DNA of 64,000 nucleotides from Flavobacterium jejuense (lineage in GTDB: Bacteria > Bacteroidota > Bacteroidia > Flavobacteriales > Flavobacteriaceae): contig NZ_VEVQ02000018.1 in the NCBI RefSeq assembly GCF_006491595.2, positions 32,370 through 96,369 on the forward strand, read 5' to 3'. A program made the translations under genes and the position numbers. The notes below the pieces were generated by a model, which was not told the origin of the DNA, did no database searches, and worked only from the letters and a program-made list of their open reading frames with translations. Positions 27,020-35,100 of the stretch are shown piece after piece; the stretch's first letter is position 1; each line of letters begins with the position of its first letter.

Positions 27020-27468
27020 AAAGATTTTTTTATTCGATCCAAATCTCTTTTGGTATCTTTTTCTTTTAAAGATTCTCTTTTGTCATAATTTTTCTTTCCA
27101 CGACACAAAGCAATATCAAGTTTAGCTAACCCTTTTTCATTGGTAAACATTCGTAAAGGAATTATAGTTAAACCTTTGTTATCACTATCTTTTTCTAGTT
27201 TTTTTAATTCTTTCTTATTGAGCAATAGTTTTCTTTCACTTTTAGCTTTATGATTGTAATGATTGCCATAAAGATATTCTTCAATGGTTGCATTAATTAC
27301 AAAAAGTTCATTATTGTGAAATTCACAAAAACTTTCTGCTATTGAAGCTTTTCCTAATCGTATTGATTTTATTTCAGTTCCTGTCAAAACAATTCCAGCA
27401 GTGTACTTATCGATAATTTCGTAATCGAATTTTGCTCTTTTGTTAAGTATGTTAATCGTTTTTTGCAT
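27016..27468 (-). CDS. smpB: SsrA-binding protein SmpB
   Basis: Delivers tmRNA to stalled ribosomes. The ATG at 27466-27468 gives 150 residues starting MQKTINILNKRAKFDYEI, the normal size and N-terminus. A longer in-frame extension upstream (51 more residues, hydrophobic and AT-derived) is rejected. Signatures are GIVLTGTEIKSIRLGKAS, NHKAKSERKLLLNK and the basic C-terminal tail KKNYDKRESLKEKD that enters the decoding site. The tmRNA gene itself is not in this window. Confidence 0.97.
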   Translation of the reverse strand: MQKTINILNKRAKFDYEIIDKYTAGIVLTGTEIKSIRLGKASIAESFCEFHNNELFVINATIEEYLYGNHYNHKAKSERKLLLNKKELKKLEKDSDNKGLTIIPLRMFTNEKGLAKLDIALCRGKKNYDKRESLKEKDTKRDLDRIKKSF

Positions 27469-27475
27469 TGGATTG

Positions 27476-27483
27476 CAAATGTA
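27476..27483 (-). promoter_or_regulatory. -7 box of smpB
   Basis: The minus strand reads TACATTTG (TAnnTTTG), only seven bases upstream of the chosen ATG. This implies a very short leader and supports the shorter start. Confidence 0.42.
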
Positions 27484-27637
27484 GTTCAAAATATTAGAAA
27501 TTGAAATATTTATGTAAAATAATGATTTTGCTGGTTGTTTGAGTAATTGATAAAAAAATATATTAAAAATTATGTTTTTGATGTTTTTATAAGAAAAAAA
27601 AATATAAATTCGTATTTCCAACTATAAAATTATAATT

Positions 27638-29158
27638 ATGAAAAAATCTATTTTCAAGTTATGCTTCTTAGCATTACTTGGGTTAACAATTTCTTGTAGT
27701 GAAGATAGCATTGAGAATGAATCTACAGAACAAGTTCAAAATTTTAATCAAGAATTATTATCTACAAAACAAATTAATGATGAAATAAAGAGTACGCTGC
27801 AACAAACAGGACAGTTTTATTGGAAAGATGCCTCTTTACAAATGTTGTGGAGTGCTTCTCAACATGGGCAAAATATCATTACCGTTGGTTATGGATCTTC
27901 TCAAAGTGATTTTGAAAAAGGAACTTCATCTAAAGCAACAGATATTGAAAAACAATTGTTAGCTATTATATCAAATAATGAATCAAATCCTTCTGGGAAA
28001 ACTCTTATTTATAGTGATCCAATATTAAATATTATAGATGTGGTTGTTAAGGATCAAAAGACATTATATGAATTAAGAAGAAATATAAATGTTAGATATA
28101 TAGAGCCGGGAGACTATAGATTTTTCAAGTTTGAAGAAGAAAATGGAACGATGAGAAGTTCAAGTTCTGGTTCTTCTGGTTGTGGTTTTGATTCAGAAAC
28201 ATTGAGTTCATCTGATTATACTTCTATTTCGCCTAATGCAAAAGTGCCTTGGAGTTTCTATCAACATAATATTCCAAGTGCTTGGAATAAGAGTACAGGT
28301 TCAGGAATTACTATTGGAGTGATCGACTCTGGTGTTTCTCCTAATCAATCTTTAATGGGAAGTAATTTTAATAACGGTGACTCTTCGGGAAGAAGTGTTC
28401 AAAAATATGGCACTTACGTAGACTCATTTTGGCCGTGGTCAACTTCTACAGACGGTCCAAATGATCAGTGTGGTCATGGTACGAGTATGACAGCGACTGC
28501 AACTGCTCCAAGAAACAATAAAGGATTACCAGTAGGTGTTGCATATAATGCTAATTTGATTTCATATAGAGCAGCGGCAAATGTAGTTTTAGAAGGATAT
28601 CATGAACAAAAAGGAGTCCAAAATGCATTTGTTGGATTAGGAAATAATTCTTCTGTGAAAATCATTTCTATGTCAATGGGACATATTTTTTCAGTTGGAC
28701 GAATTGAAGATGGTGTTAGGTATGCTAATAATAGAGGGAAATTGATATTTTGCGCTGGTGGAACTTCTACTAGTTTTACAAATTTTGTAGGTGTTATTTT
28801 TCCAGCTTGGATGAATGAAACAGTTGCAGTTACTGGAATTAAAGAAGGTTCAGGATACAATAAATGTTCAAATTGCCATTCTGGCGATAAAATAGATTTT
28901 ACTGTTGTAATGGAACGATCTGGTTCTGGAAATACAGCTCCAGTTTTGAGTTATTATGAAAACCAATCCGATTATGTTGGAGGCTCTTCAGTGGCTACAG
29001 CTACAACTGCAGGAATTGCAGCTTTGGTTTGGTCTAAGAATCCTAGCTGGAATAAAGATCAAGTATTAAATAAATTGAAACAATCCTCTTCTTTGTATCC
29101 TAATAAGAATTCAGAATATGGATATGGAAATATAAATGCAAATTTAGCCGTACAATAA
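27638..29158 (+). CDS. Subtilisin-like serine protease (S8), predicted lipoprotein
   Basis: A 506-residue exported protease. Lipobox LTISC gives lipid-anchored Cys20, followed by an N-terminal prodomain-like region (about 35-165). The catalytic triad is visible: Asp230 in IGVIDSGV, His280 in CGHGTSMTA and Ser451 in GGSSVATATTAG. The usual oxyanion Asn (AAGN) is replaced by CAGGTS, and the Pro after GTSMA is lost, so activity could be altered. A CSNCH pair near 410 may be a disulfide or metal site. It sits alone on the plus strand with its own terminator. Confidence 0.92.
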   Translation: MKKSIFKLCFLALLGLTISCSEDSIENESTEQVQNFNQELLSTKQINDEIKSTLQQTGQFYWKDASLQMLWSASQHGQNIITVGYGSSQSDFEKGTSSKATDIEKQLLAIISNNESNPSGKTLIYSDPILNIIDVVVKDQKTLYELRRNINVRYIEPGDYRFFKFEEENGTMRSSSSGSSGCGFDSETLSSSDYTSISPNAKVPWSFYQHNIPSAWNKSTGSGITIGVIDSGVSPNQSLMGSNFNNGDSSGRSVQKYGTYVDSFWPWSTSTDGPNDQCGHGTSMTATATAPRNNKGLPVGVAYNANLISYRAAANVVLEGYHEQKGVQNAFVGLGNNSSVKIISMSMGHIFSVGRIEDGVRYANNRGKLIFCAGGTSTSFTNFVGVIFPAWMNETVAVTGIKEGSGYNKCSNCHSGDKIDFTVVMERSGSGNTAPVLSYYENQSDYVGGSSVATATTAGIAALVWSKNPSWNKDQVLNKLKQSSSLYPNKNSEYGYGNINANLAVQ

Positions 29159-29183
29159 GTTTAGATAATTATTAATTCAAAAG

Positions 29184-29219
29184 AAAAACCGTTTTTAAAA
29201 TTTTAAAGACGGTTTTTTT
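29184..29219 (+). terminator. Terminator of the S8 protease gene
   Basis: 17-base arms pair with a single G-U around AAAATTTT, ending in a run of seven T. Confidence 0.85.
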
Positions 29220-29292
29220 ATCCCTGTTTTTTTTAATTTGAATTATTATTTTTTGTACATTTATTGTTATTAACCCCAAACTATCACCTACT

Positions 29293-29574
29293 ATGATTTT
29301 AGAATGTCAACAAATCGATAAAGAATTTATCAGTTCTTTACACTTTCCAAGTACAGAAGTATTAGCTGAAAAAGATCAGGTTATTCAAAGAAAAAATGAT
29401 CTTGAAAGAGCTTTAACTCTTGGTAATTTAGAACATCTTAAAATAAAAATTTACTTTGAAGACGACACTAGTGTTAAAATGACTGAAACAACAATTTGGG
29501 GTGTTACAGATAATAGGATTATATTAAAACAAGGAGTTGTTATTCCTTTAAATCGAATTCATAAGATTATTTAA
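29293..29574 (+). CDS. Small conserved-looking protein, 93 aa
   Basis: Not recognised. It is a 93-residue soluble protein, MILECQQIDKEFISSLHFPS onward, with a helical N-half and a beta-rich C-half (IKIYFEDDTSVKMTETTIWG, RIILKQGVVIPLNRIHKI). This is reminiscent of a small barrel domain, but no family can be named. It is a single gene, bounded by the protease terminator and its own terminator, and convergent to the epimerase gene. Confidence 0.65.
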   Translation: MILECQQIDKEFISSLHFPSTEVLAEKDQVIQRKNDLERALTLGNLEHLKIKIYFEDDTSVKMTETTIWGVTDNRIILKQGVVIPLNRIHKII

Positions 29575-29580
29575 CTTCAA

Positions 29581-29605
29581 GAGCTGTTTTTTAACAGCTT
29601 TTTTA
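29581..29605 (+). terminator. Terminator of the 93-aa gene
   Basis: AGCTGTT and AACAGCT pair around TTTT, followed by T6. The T run touches the stop codon of the convergent epimerase gene. Confidence 0.8.
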
Positions 29606-30451
29606 AAATAGTTCAATTGAGAATTGGCAATCAAATTTTGAATTAGAGGCTATAATCTCAATCCCTTCTTTTTCTATTATTTTTCCACTTGAATTGTGAT
29701 TATCTGCAAGACCAAACCAAGGTTCTATACATATAAAAGGTGCTTTTTCTTTGGTCCAAATTCCCAAATATGGAAAGCCTTCAAAGTTTATTTTTAAAAA
29801 GGGTTTATTTAAATATTCTAAGGTGATTACTGAGGATTTTAATTGTTTAAAAACCAAAGCATCTTCAGTAAATAAATCATAAAAAAGAGGAATTGTGTTT
29901 TTGCTTGACAGAATATTTTTGGTCTTACCTGAAAACAAATCATTTTCTAATACATGACTTTCAAAATGTTCTTTTGAATTAAAGACTAAAGTATAATCTG
30001 TAAAATTTTTATCAATTGTAAATGCTGGATGAGCTCCAATTGAAAATGGCATTTCAACTTCGTTTTTATTGATTACTTTATAACTAATGATTACTTTATC
30101 CTCAATTATAGTATAACTAATTTGAAGCTCGAAATCAAAAGGATATGTTTTTAATGTGTCTTCATTACTAGAAAAAGAAAAAATAGCTTTCGTTTCTGTT
30201 TGATGAATCACCTTAAACTCATGATCTCTTGCAAAACCATGTCTTGATAACGCATAGTCTTTTTCGTTGTATGTGTAAGAATCATTTTTTAATCGTCCTA
30301 CAATTGGAAAAAGTACTGGTGAAGTTTTGTTCCAATACTTCGTGTCTATTTTCCAAATATAATTAGTTTCTCCTTTTGAAAGAGAAACTAATTCAGCACC
30401 AAAAGAATTAATTGATGCTGAAATTTCTTTATTTTTAAGAGTTACTATCAT
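29603..30451 (-). CDS. Aldose 1-epimerase-like protein (LacX type)
   Basis: A 282-residue cytoplasmic galactose-mutarotase-fold protein. SINSFGAELVSLSKGETNYI and WNKTSPVLFPIVGRLKNDSY open the fold, RHGFARDHEF carries a conserved His, IGAHPAFTI the second, and CIEPWFGLADN the catalytic Glu. It interconverts anomers of a hexose or sugar phosphate. It starts one base after the putative ABC permease stop and ends a five-gene run. Confidence 0.88.
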   Translation of the reverse strand: MIVTLKNKEISASINSFGAELVSLSKGETNYIWKIDTKYWNKTSPVLFPIVGRLKNDSYTYNEKDYALSRHGFARDHEFKVIHQTETKAIFSFSSNEDTLKTYPFDFELQISYTIIEDKVIISYKVINKNEVEMPFSIGAHPAFTIDKNFTDYTLVFNSKEHFESHVLENDLFSGKTKNILSSKNTIPLFYDLFTEDALVFKQLKSSVITLEYLNKPFLKINFEGFPYLGIWTKEKAPFICIEPWFGLADNHNSSGKIIEKEGIEIIASNSKFDCQFSIELF

Positions 30452-30452
30452 A

Positions 30453-31970
30453 CTATTCTTCTGCTAAACCTTTCCAGTTTCTTATGATTATTGATAAAAA
30501 GAACAACGCAATTACTGATACTATGAAGTTTACTGAAAACATTTCTAGTGCGTGATCTTTCAGCCATATGTAAAAAGGATTTTCATAATATTTTTGAATT
30601 TCACTGTCATATAAATAGTCTTGATAGCGATAAGCCTCAATAAGCAAAAAATAAACTATTGGAATAAAAGTTGAAAAAGACCAAAGTATCATATTTAAAA
30701 TTACTCTTGTGAGTTGGATATTTTTTTTAATTGAATAAACCCAAAAGAAATAAATAATGATTCCAACAATAGTAAATAGAATTAGATAGGCATATAACAT
30801 TCCTGAACCTGAGAAAGCACTAAAAATTCCATAAAAAATATTCAATATTCCTGTAGTTACAATGGCAATTAACCAACTTTTCCCTGTGGTTACTCTAAAC
30901 GAAAAAATAAGTAACGATAGACCTAATGCTCCATACAAAAAGGAAAGTAACATTTCATATTCAAAATACGAATTAGTATGTGCATCTGAAACGGTATCAT
31001 ATTTTACTTTTAATACATTTTGCTGTACATAATATTTTGAATATTTTCCTGTATCATAATCTTGATAAGGTTGAAATCTTCTATCTGAATAGTTGTACCA
31101 ACTGTCTGCTTCATATTCGATTAAATAGGGTTTAATGTATAGAAAATTGTCAAAATCGGGATTTTTATAAGTACTTTCAAACCATTTCTCAGGAGTAAGG
31201 TTGGTTTTTAAATGATGTTCTTTTATTATTGTTAGATAAGTATTCATCAAGTTTTTAACTTCTTGTTGGCTGTTAGTGTATAGCCAATTTTGAACCTTAA
31301 GTTTTAGTATGGAATCTTCTTTAGTAGAATTTACCGTAAAATGAAAATTATTTCTATTAAGTAATGAATATTGATTGTACTTTTTACCATTAAAAATCAT
31401 ATAATCATTGAAAACTTCATTTTCACTTCTTTCATATTCGTACTCATTTGATTTCACAATTTTATTCCCAATGCTATCAATTAATCCAGAAGCTAAAGAA
31501 TCAATTTCTGTTTGAGCAAAACTTCCATCAATAAAAAAGTCTGCAGCACTAATAATTTCGCATCGTCTTTTTGTTTCTTCAAGTGAAAAATAGTTTTTTT
31601 GATGGAATTGTTTACCAAATTGAAAAGGTAAATAAAAGGTGATTAGTAACAGGCAAATGACAAAGATTTGAGCCCATTCGTAAAATAAGGAAGCTCTCGA
31701 TTTGCTATAAAATGACTTTAAAGAATTATTTTTAAAATAGTTTACTAACCAAAGTATAATTACAATAATGCATAATAAAACACCAAATAACATAGAAAAG
31801 GTAGAAATATCATAATTTATTTTGTTGGAAAAGTCAATAGTTCCATCAAAATAGCCTAATCCAAAGAAAATGAGATGAAATAATACTCCAATAATTAGCA
31901 TTGGAACAAATTTAGTATTCCAAGGTAATGGGTATTTTAATAAAAGTTGTTTTTGTATGTCTTTTAACAT
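30453..31970 (-). CDS. Putative ABC-2-type permease partner of the adjacent ATPase
   Basis: A 505-residue inner-membrane protein. Three hydrophobic helices in the first 125 residues are followed by a soluble extracytoplasmic domain of about 200 residues with no recognised fold, then five or six helices (about 335-495). No close family is recognised; the permease role is inferred from topology and from lying 14 bases downstream of an ABC ATPase gene. What it moves is unknown. Confidence 0.65.
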   Translation of the reverse strand: MLKDIQKQLLLKYPLPWNTKFVPMLIIGVLFHLIFFGLGYFDGTIDFSNKINYDISTFSMLFGVLLCIIVIILWLVNYFKNNSLKSFYSKSRASLFYEWAQIFVICLLLITFYLPFQFGKQFHQKNYFSLEETKRRCEIISAADFFIDGSFAQTEIDSLASGLIDSIGNKIVKSNEYEYERSENEVFNDYMIFNGKKYNQYSLLNRNNFHFTVNSTKEDSILKLKVQNWLYTNSQQEVKNLMNTYLTIIKEHHLKTNLTPEKWFESTYKNPDFDNFLYIKPYLIEYEADSWYNYSDRRFQPYQDYDTGKYSKYYVQQNVLKVKYDTVSDAHTNSYFEYEMLLSFLYGALGLSLLIFSFRVTTGKSWLIAIVTTGILNIFYGIFSAFSGSGMLYAYLILFTIVGIIIYFFWVYSIKKNIQLTRVILNMILWSFSTFIPIVYFLLIEAYRYQDYLYDSEIQKYYENPFYIWLKDHALEMFSVNFIVSVIALFFLSIIIRNWKGLAEE

Positions 31971-31984
31971 GAGTCTTTTTAATT

Positions 31985-33127
31985 TTAGTTCACAAAGAAG
32001 CGACGAGAAGAGTTGGAAATGTTTCGCATATAAGAAATAGAAACCGATTGATAGACAACCGTTTTCATGAAGTCAGTTATCGTTATATGTTCTGGAAAAG
32101 TAGCAATATAGGTGCCTCCATTTTGTTCCAAAGAAATAATGCTTATACTACTAAAAACAGTTTTTAACTCGCTTATGCTTTGCGAACTTTCAAATTCAAT
32201 GATACAGTTTTTAGTGGTTTCATTTTCTGTGTTTAAATTCTTTTGATCTCCTTGTTTTAAAAATACGACTTGGTTTGATGTTTTCTCCACTTCATATAAT
32301 TGTTGCGAGCTTAATACAATTGCAATAGGTCTAAAAGGAGAATTAGCTATGTTTCTAAAATCATCTAAAATTGTTTGCTGAGCCAAAATATCTAAGTTAG
32401 CCAATGGTTCATCAATTAGAAGAATTTTTGGTTTTCGGAGTAACATTCGAGCCAACTCAAATCGCATTTTGTAACCAGAAGATAAACCACTCCAATTATA
32501 ATTTCTGAATTTTCGTAAACCTAAACGAGTAATAATTAAATCGATAACCAAATTGTTTTCTTCGGGTAAATATCCATAACAACTAGCAGTAAATTCAAGA
32601 TTTTCGTACATAGAACCTCTCCAAGTATCTGTTCGTTGTGGAATGTAAACAAGTTTTGTTCTTAAGTCATACATGTCTTCATAGTCAAAATGATATTTTA
32701 TATAACCTGAAGTTGGAGCTAATTCACCACATAAGCTTCTTAAAAGAGTAGTTTTTCCGTTTCCATTTTCTCCTACTAAACCAATTATTTCTCCTGTTTT
32801 AATTTCCAAATGAATTGGTCCTAATGTAAAATTAGAATTATACACTTTTCTAACATTATCTACTGTAATAATGATTTGATGTTCGTTTATGGCTTTATCG
32901 CTTAAATAGGTATATAAATCACTTAGTAAGGTCTCTAATTTTTGTTTTTTTTCGGCTAAATTTTGTTCATTGGTATCGTTCCAATTTAAAAAATCATTTG
33001 TTTTTTTGTAATATTCAATGTTTTCGGTGTCTAAAGTAAAATCGATTATTCTTTTTAGTACTTGATTATAATCTTCAAATTGTAAAAGTTCATGAACTTC
33101 TTTAAACTGTTTTTCAAATTCAGTCAT
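31985..33127 (-). CDS. ABC transporter ATP-binding protein with N- and C-terminal extensions
   Basis: A 380-residue ATPase. About 85 residues of helical N-terminal extension precede the nucleotide-binding domain. Walker A is GENGNGKTTLL, the signature is LSSGYKMRFELARML (atypical: SSGYK in place of SGGQ) and Walker B is ILLIDEPLANLD. About 80 residues follow the core. It powers the membrane protein encoded 14 bases downstream. It lies three bases after the GNAT gene in a run of DUF2238, GNAT, ATPase, permease and epimerase. Confidence 0.88.
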   Translation of the reverse strand: MTEFEKQFKEVHELLQFEDYNQVLKRIIDFTLDTENIEYYKKTNDFLNWNDTNEQNLAEKKQKLETLLSDLYTYLSDKAINEHQIIITVDNVRKVYNSNFTLGPIHLEIKTGEIIGLVGENGNGKTTLLRSLCGELAPTSGYIKYHFDYEDMYDLRTKLVYIPQRTDTWRGSMYENLEFTASCYGYLPEENNLVIDLIITRLGLRKFRNYNWSGLSSGYKMRFELARMLLRKPKILLIDEPLANLDILAQQTILDDFRNIANSPFRPIAIVLSSQQLYEVEKTSNQVVFLKQGDQKNLNTENETTKNCIIEFESSQSISELKTVFSSISIISLEQNGGTYIATFPEHITITDFMKTVVYQSVSISYMRNISNSSRRFFVN

Positions 33128-33130
33128 ATT

Positions 33131-33691
33131 TTATTTTATATAATTTCTTTTTAATATGGAGTAATGAACACTATCTATAAACTCTCCATTGAAAAAACAA
33201 TTTTCATGGAAATGCGCTTCTTTTAGAAAACCATTTTTTAATAATACTTTTTCTGAAGCACTATTATTAGGATCAATAATGGCTTCAACTGAGTGTAATC
33301 CCATTGTATTGAAACCATAATCTAGAAGTGTTTGTATAGCTTCTGTAATGTAGCCTTTATTTTGATATTCGGGTAATAACATATAACCTATTTCAGAACG
33401 ATAATTTTCATTTTCTGTTTTGTAAAAACCTATTAAACTAATAAGTTTGTCTTTGCCTTTTTCAGTCATGGCCCAATTAATACCTTCATTAGCATCAATT
33501 TTATCCTGGATCATTTTCATGTGTTCTCTAGCTTCTTCTAAGTTAGTAAGCAATGGTCGTGGGATATATTTCATCAACTCAGGATTACTTCTAAGAGCAA
33601 ATATTTCGTTTACATCAGTATCTCGAATGGCTCTAAATAGTAGTCGTTCTGATTCTAAAACAGGAAAAGGGGAGAAGTTAAGTTGTAACAT
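33131..33691 (-). CDS. GNAT-family N-acetyltransferase (RimJ/RimL-like)
   Basis: A 186-residue acetyl-CoA-dependent acyltransferase. It opens with LESERLLFRAIRDTDVNEIF. The acetyl-CoA loop region is YMLLPEYQNKGYITEAIQTL, and the VEAIIDPNNSASEKVLLKNG block is typical of the RimJ/RimL branch that modifies N-termini of ribosomal proteins or small amines. The actual substrate is unknown. It is tightly packed between DUF2238 and the ATPase gene (gaps 1 and 3 bases). Confidence 0.9.
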   Translation of the reverse strand: MLQLNFSPFPVLESERLLFRAIRDTDVNEIFALRSNPELMKYIPRPLLTNLEEAREHMKMIQDKIDANEGINWAMTEKGKDKLISLIGFYKTENENYRSEIGYMLLPEYQNKGYITEAIQTLLDYGFNTMGLHSVEAIIDPNNSASEKVLLKNGFLKEAHFHENCFFNGEFIDSVHYSILKRNYIK

Positions 33692-33692
33692 T

Positions 33693-34292
33693 TTATTTTA
33701 AATTTTGAATGACTTTATCATGTTTTTTAGATAGGAAAATCAACATGCAAATAGCACCTATTGTTGCCAAAAGCATATCTGATTGAGTATCCCAAATGTA
33801 TCCTTGTGTTCCCAAAAAAGCATCACCACCTTCACCAGTGCCTAATGATATCCACCATTCAATCCATTCATAAGCCGCACTAATAGCTAAACAAATTGAT
33901 ACAATAATGAAATTGAAAAAGCTTTTATTTGATATTACATTTTTACGAATGAATAATTCTCTTACAATTATGGCAGGAACAAAACCTTGTGCAAAATGAC
34001 CTACTTTATCATAATTATTTCTAGTTTGATGAAAAACTTCTTTTATCCAGTCAAATAAAGGTACTTCTGCATAGGTATAGTGACCACCTAAAAATAAGAT
34101 GTAACAATGAATGAGTATGAAAATATAAGTAAAATTCGTAAACTGAAATTTTTTATAGGTTATAACTAATATTAGAAGACCTATAATAGCTGGTAATACT
34201 TCTAAAAACCAAGTAAAATATTCCTTAGGTTGAATTCCAGAAATAAGTAAACCAACAAAAAAAAGAAGCAGTAAGATTTGTTTTGTTTTCAA
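33693..34292 (-). CDS. DUF2238 (YjdF-like) membrane protein
   Basis: A 199-residue inner-membrane protein with about six helices. It has the family motifs NNYDKVGHFAQGFVPAIIVRE and AAYEWIEWW and a QGYIWDTQSDMLLATIG segment near the C-terminus. Function is not established. The start appears to be TTG, since no ATG lies in frame before the first helix. It is the first gene of the five-gene run ending with the epimerase. Confidence 0.85.
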   Translation of the reverse strand: MKTKQILLLLFFVGLLISGIQPKEYFTWFLEVLPAIIGLLILVITYKKFQFTNFTYIFILIHCYILFLGGHYTYAEVPLFDWIKEVFHQTRNNYDKVGHFAQGFVPAIIVRELFIRKNVISNKSFFNFIIVSICLAISAAYEWIEWWISLGTGEGGDAFLGTQGYIWDTQSDMLLATIGAICMLIFLSKKHDKVIQNLK

Positions 34293-34339
34293 TGGATATC
34301 GTTTTAAACAATATTACGAAATAATTAAAAAAAAAACAG

Positions 34340-34396
34340 AAAAAAGTCACTGGAAAGAACAAAATTTATCTGTCTCTGTCCATTGACTTTTTTTAG
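34340..34396 (-). terminator. Terminator of the 126-aa gene, long loop
   Basis: The arms AAAAAAGTCACTGGA and TCCATTGACTTTTTT pair with one mismatch across a 24-base loop. On the minus strand it ends in a T run. Confidence 0.75.
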
Positions 34397-34424
34397 ATTT
34401 ATAAAATGAGTACTTTAAAAAGTA

Positions 34425-34805
34425 TTAAGAAGCAATGTCTCTGTAAGTAGTATTTTCATAATACTTTTTGTAAGCGGTACGAATTGTTTTTTTAAAGTCC
34501 ATTGGAATTACATTTTCAGGAACCTTTCTTAGTTTTTTTAATGACATGTTTTCTTCTATTACAAATTGTACATGATTGTCAGCATCCAATTTTGTACTTA
34601 GAATGGTAATATCATCCATGTTTAATGTTACACTTGCAAATTCCGATTCTTTTGGTTCTTTGTAATCAACCTTGAAATTTTGATAATTCTTTTCAACTTT
34701 AGTGAAATCAAAAGTAATGTAAAGTCCATTCATGATTTCTCTATCAACTTGGAAACCAATCAATTTTCCTTCTTCATTTAGAATGTTAATTTTTAAATTT
34801 CTCAT
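34425..34805 (-). CDS. Hypothetical protein, 126 aa
   Basis: Not recognised. It is soluble, with a mixed beta-rich N-half (INILNEEGKLIGFQVDREI, LYITFDFTKVEKN) and a helical Lys/Tyr-rich tail (DFKKTIRTAYKKYYENTT). It has its own terminator, and about 107 bases upstream lies a phased array of TACGTA palindromes, so it looks like a separately regulated single gene. No signal peptide or TM segment is seen. Confidence 0.7.
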   Translation of the reverse strand: MRNLKINILNEEGKLIGFQVDREIMNGLYITFDFTKVEKNYQNFKVDYKEPKESEFASVTLNMDDITILSTKLDADNHVQFVIEENMSLKKLRKVPENVIPMDFKKTIRTAYKKYYENTTYRDIAS

Positions 34806-34912
34806 AGGGATTATTTTTATTGTTTATTCGGTTTAATAGCAATAAAATAGTTTCTCTCTAAAAAAGCTTAACCTTCTTTCTCAAAGTTAGTTTATTAATA
34901 ATCAGTGGTCAA

Positions 34913-34961
34913 TACGTATTTATACGTATTTTTGGCCTTTTTTTATACGTATTTATACGTA
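34913..34961. promoter_or_regulatory. Phased TACGTA operator-like array
   Basis: Two identical 16-base copies of TACGTATTTATACGTA start 33 bases apart. Each contains two TACGTA palindromes 10 bases apart, so four half-sites lie on the same helix face. This layout is typical for cooperative binding of a dimeric regulator. The nearest gene on its left is the 126-aa gene (minus strand). Confidence 0.6.
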
Positions 34962-35006
34962 CTTTTTGAAAAACACCTTCTTTTTTTTAATTTATGGGAT
35001 AAAAAA

Positions 35007-35046
35007 AATCCCATTATAATTTGTATAATGGGATTCGTTTTTTGTA
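35007..35046. terminator. Bidirectional terminator hairpin with no adjacent gene
   Basis: AATCCCATTATA and TATAATGGGATT pair perfectly (12 bp) around ATTTG. A8 precedes and T6 follows, so it can work on both strands. No convincing ORF ends at it, suggesting either a small RNA unit or the old terminator of sequence disrupted by the nearby IS element. Confidence 0.7.
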
Positions 35047-35100
35047 ATTATTTAAGGATTAAATATCTCTTAACTTACTTTTTTAAAGAGCTTTCTTTTT

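Noticed and set aside
27469..27621. 51-codon N-terminal extension of smpB
   Set aside because: The extension is AT-derived hydrophobic sequence not seen in SmpB, and the -7 box lies inside it.
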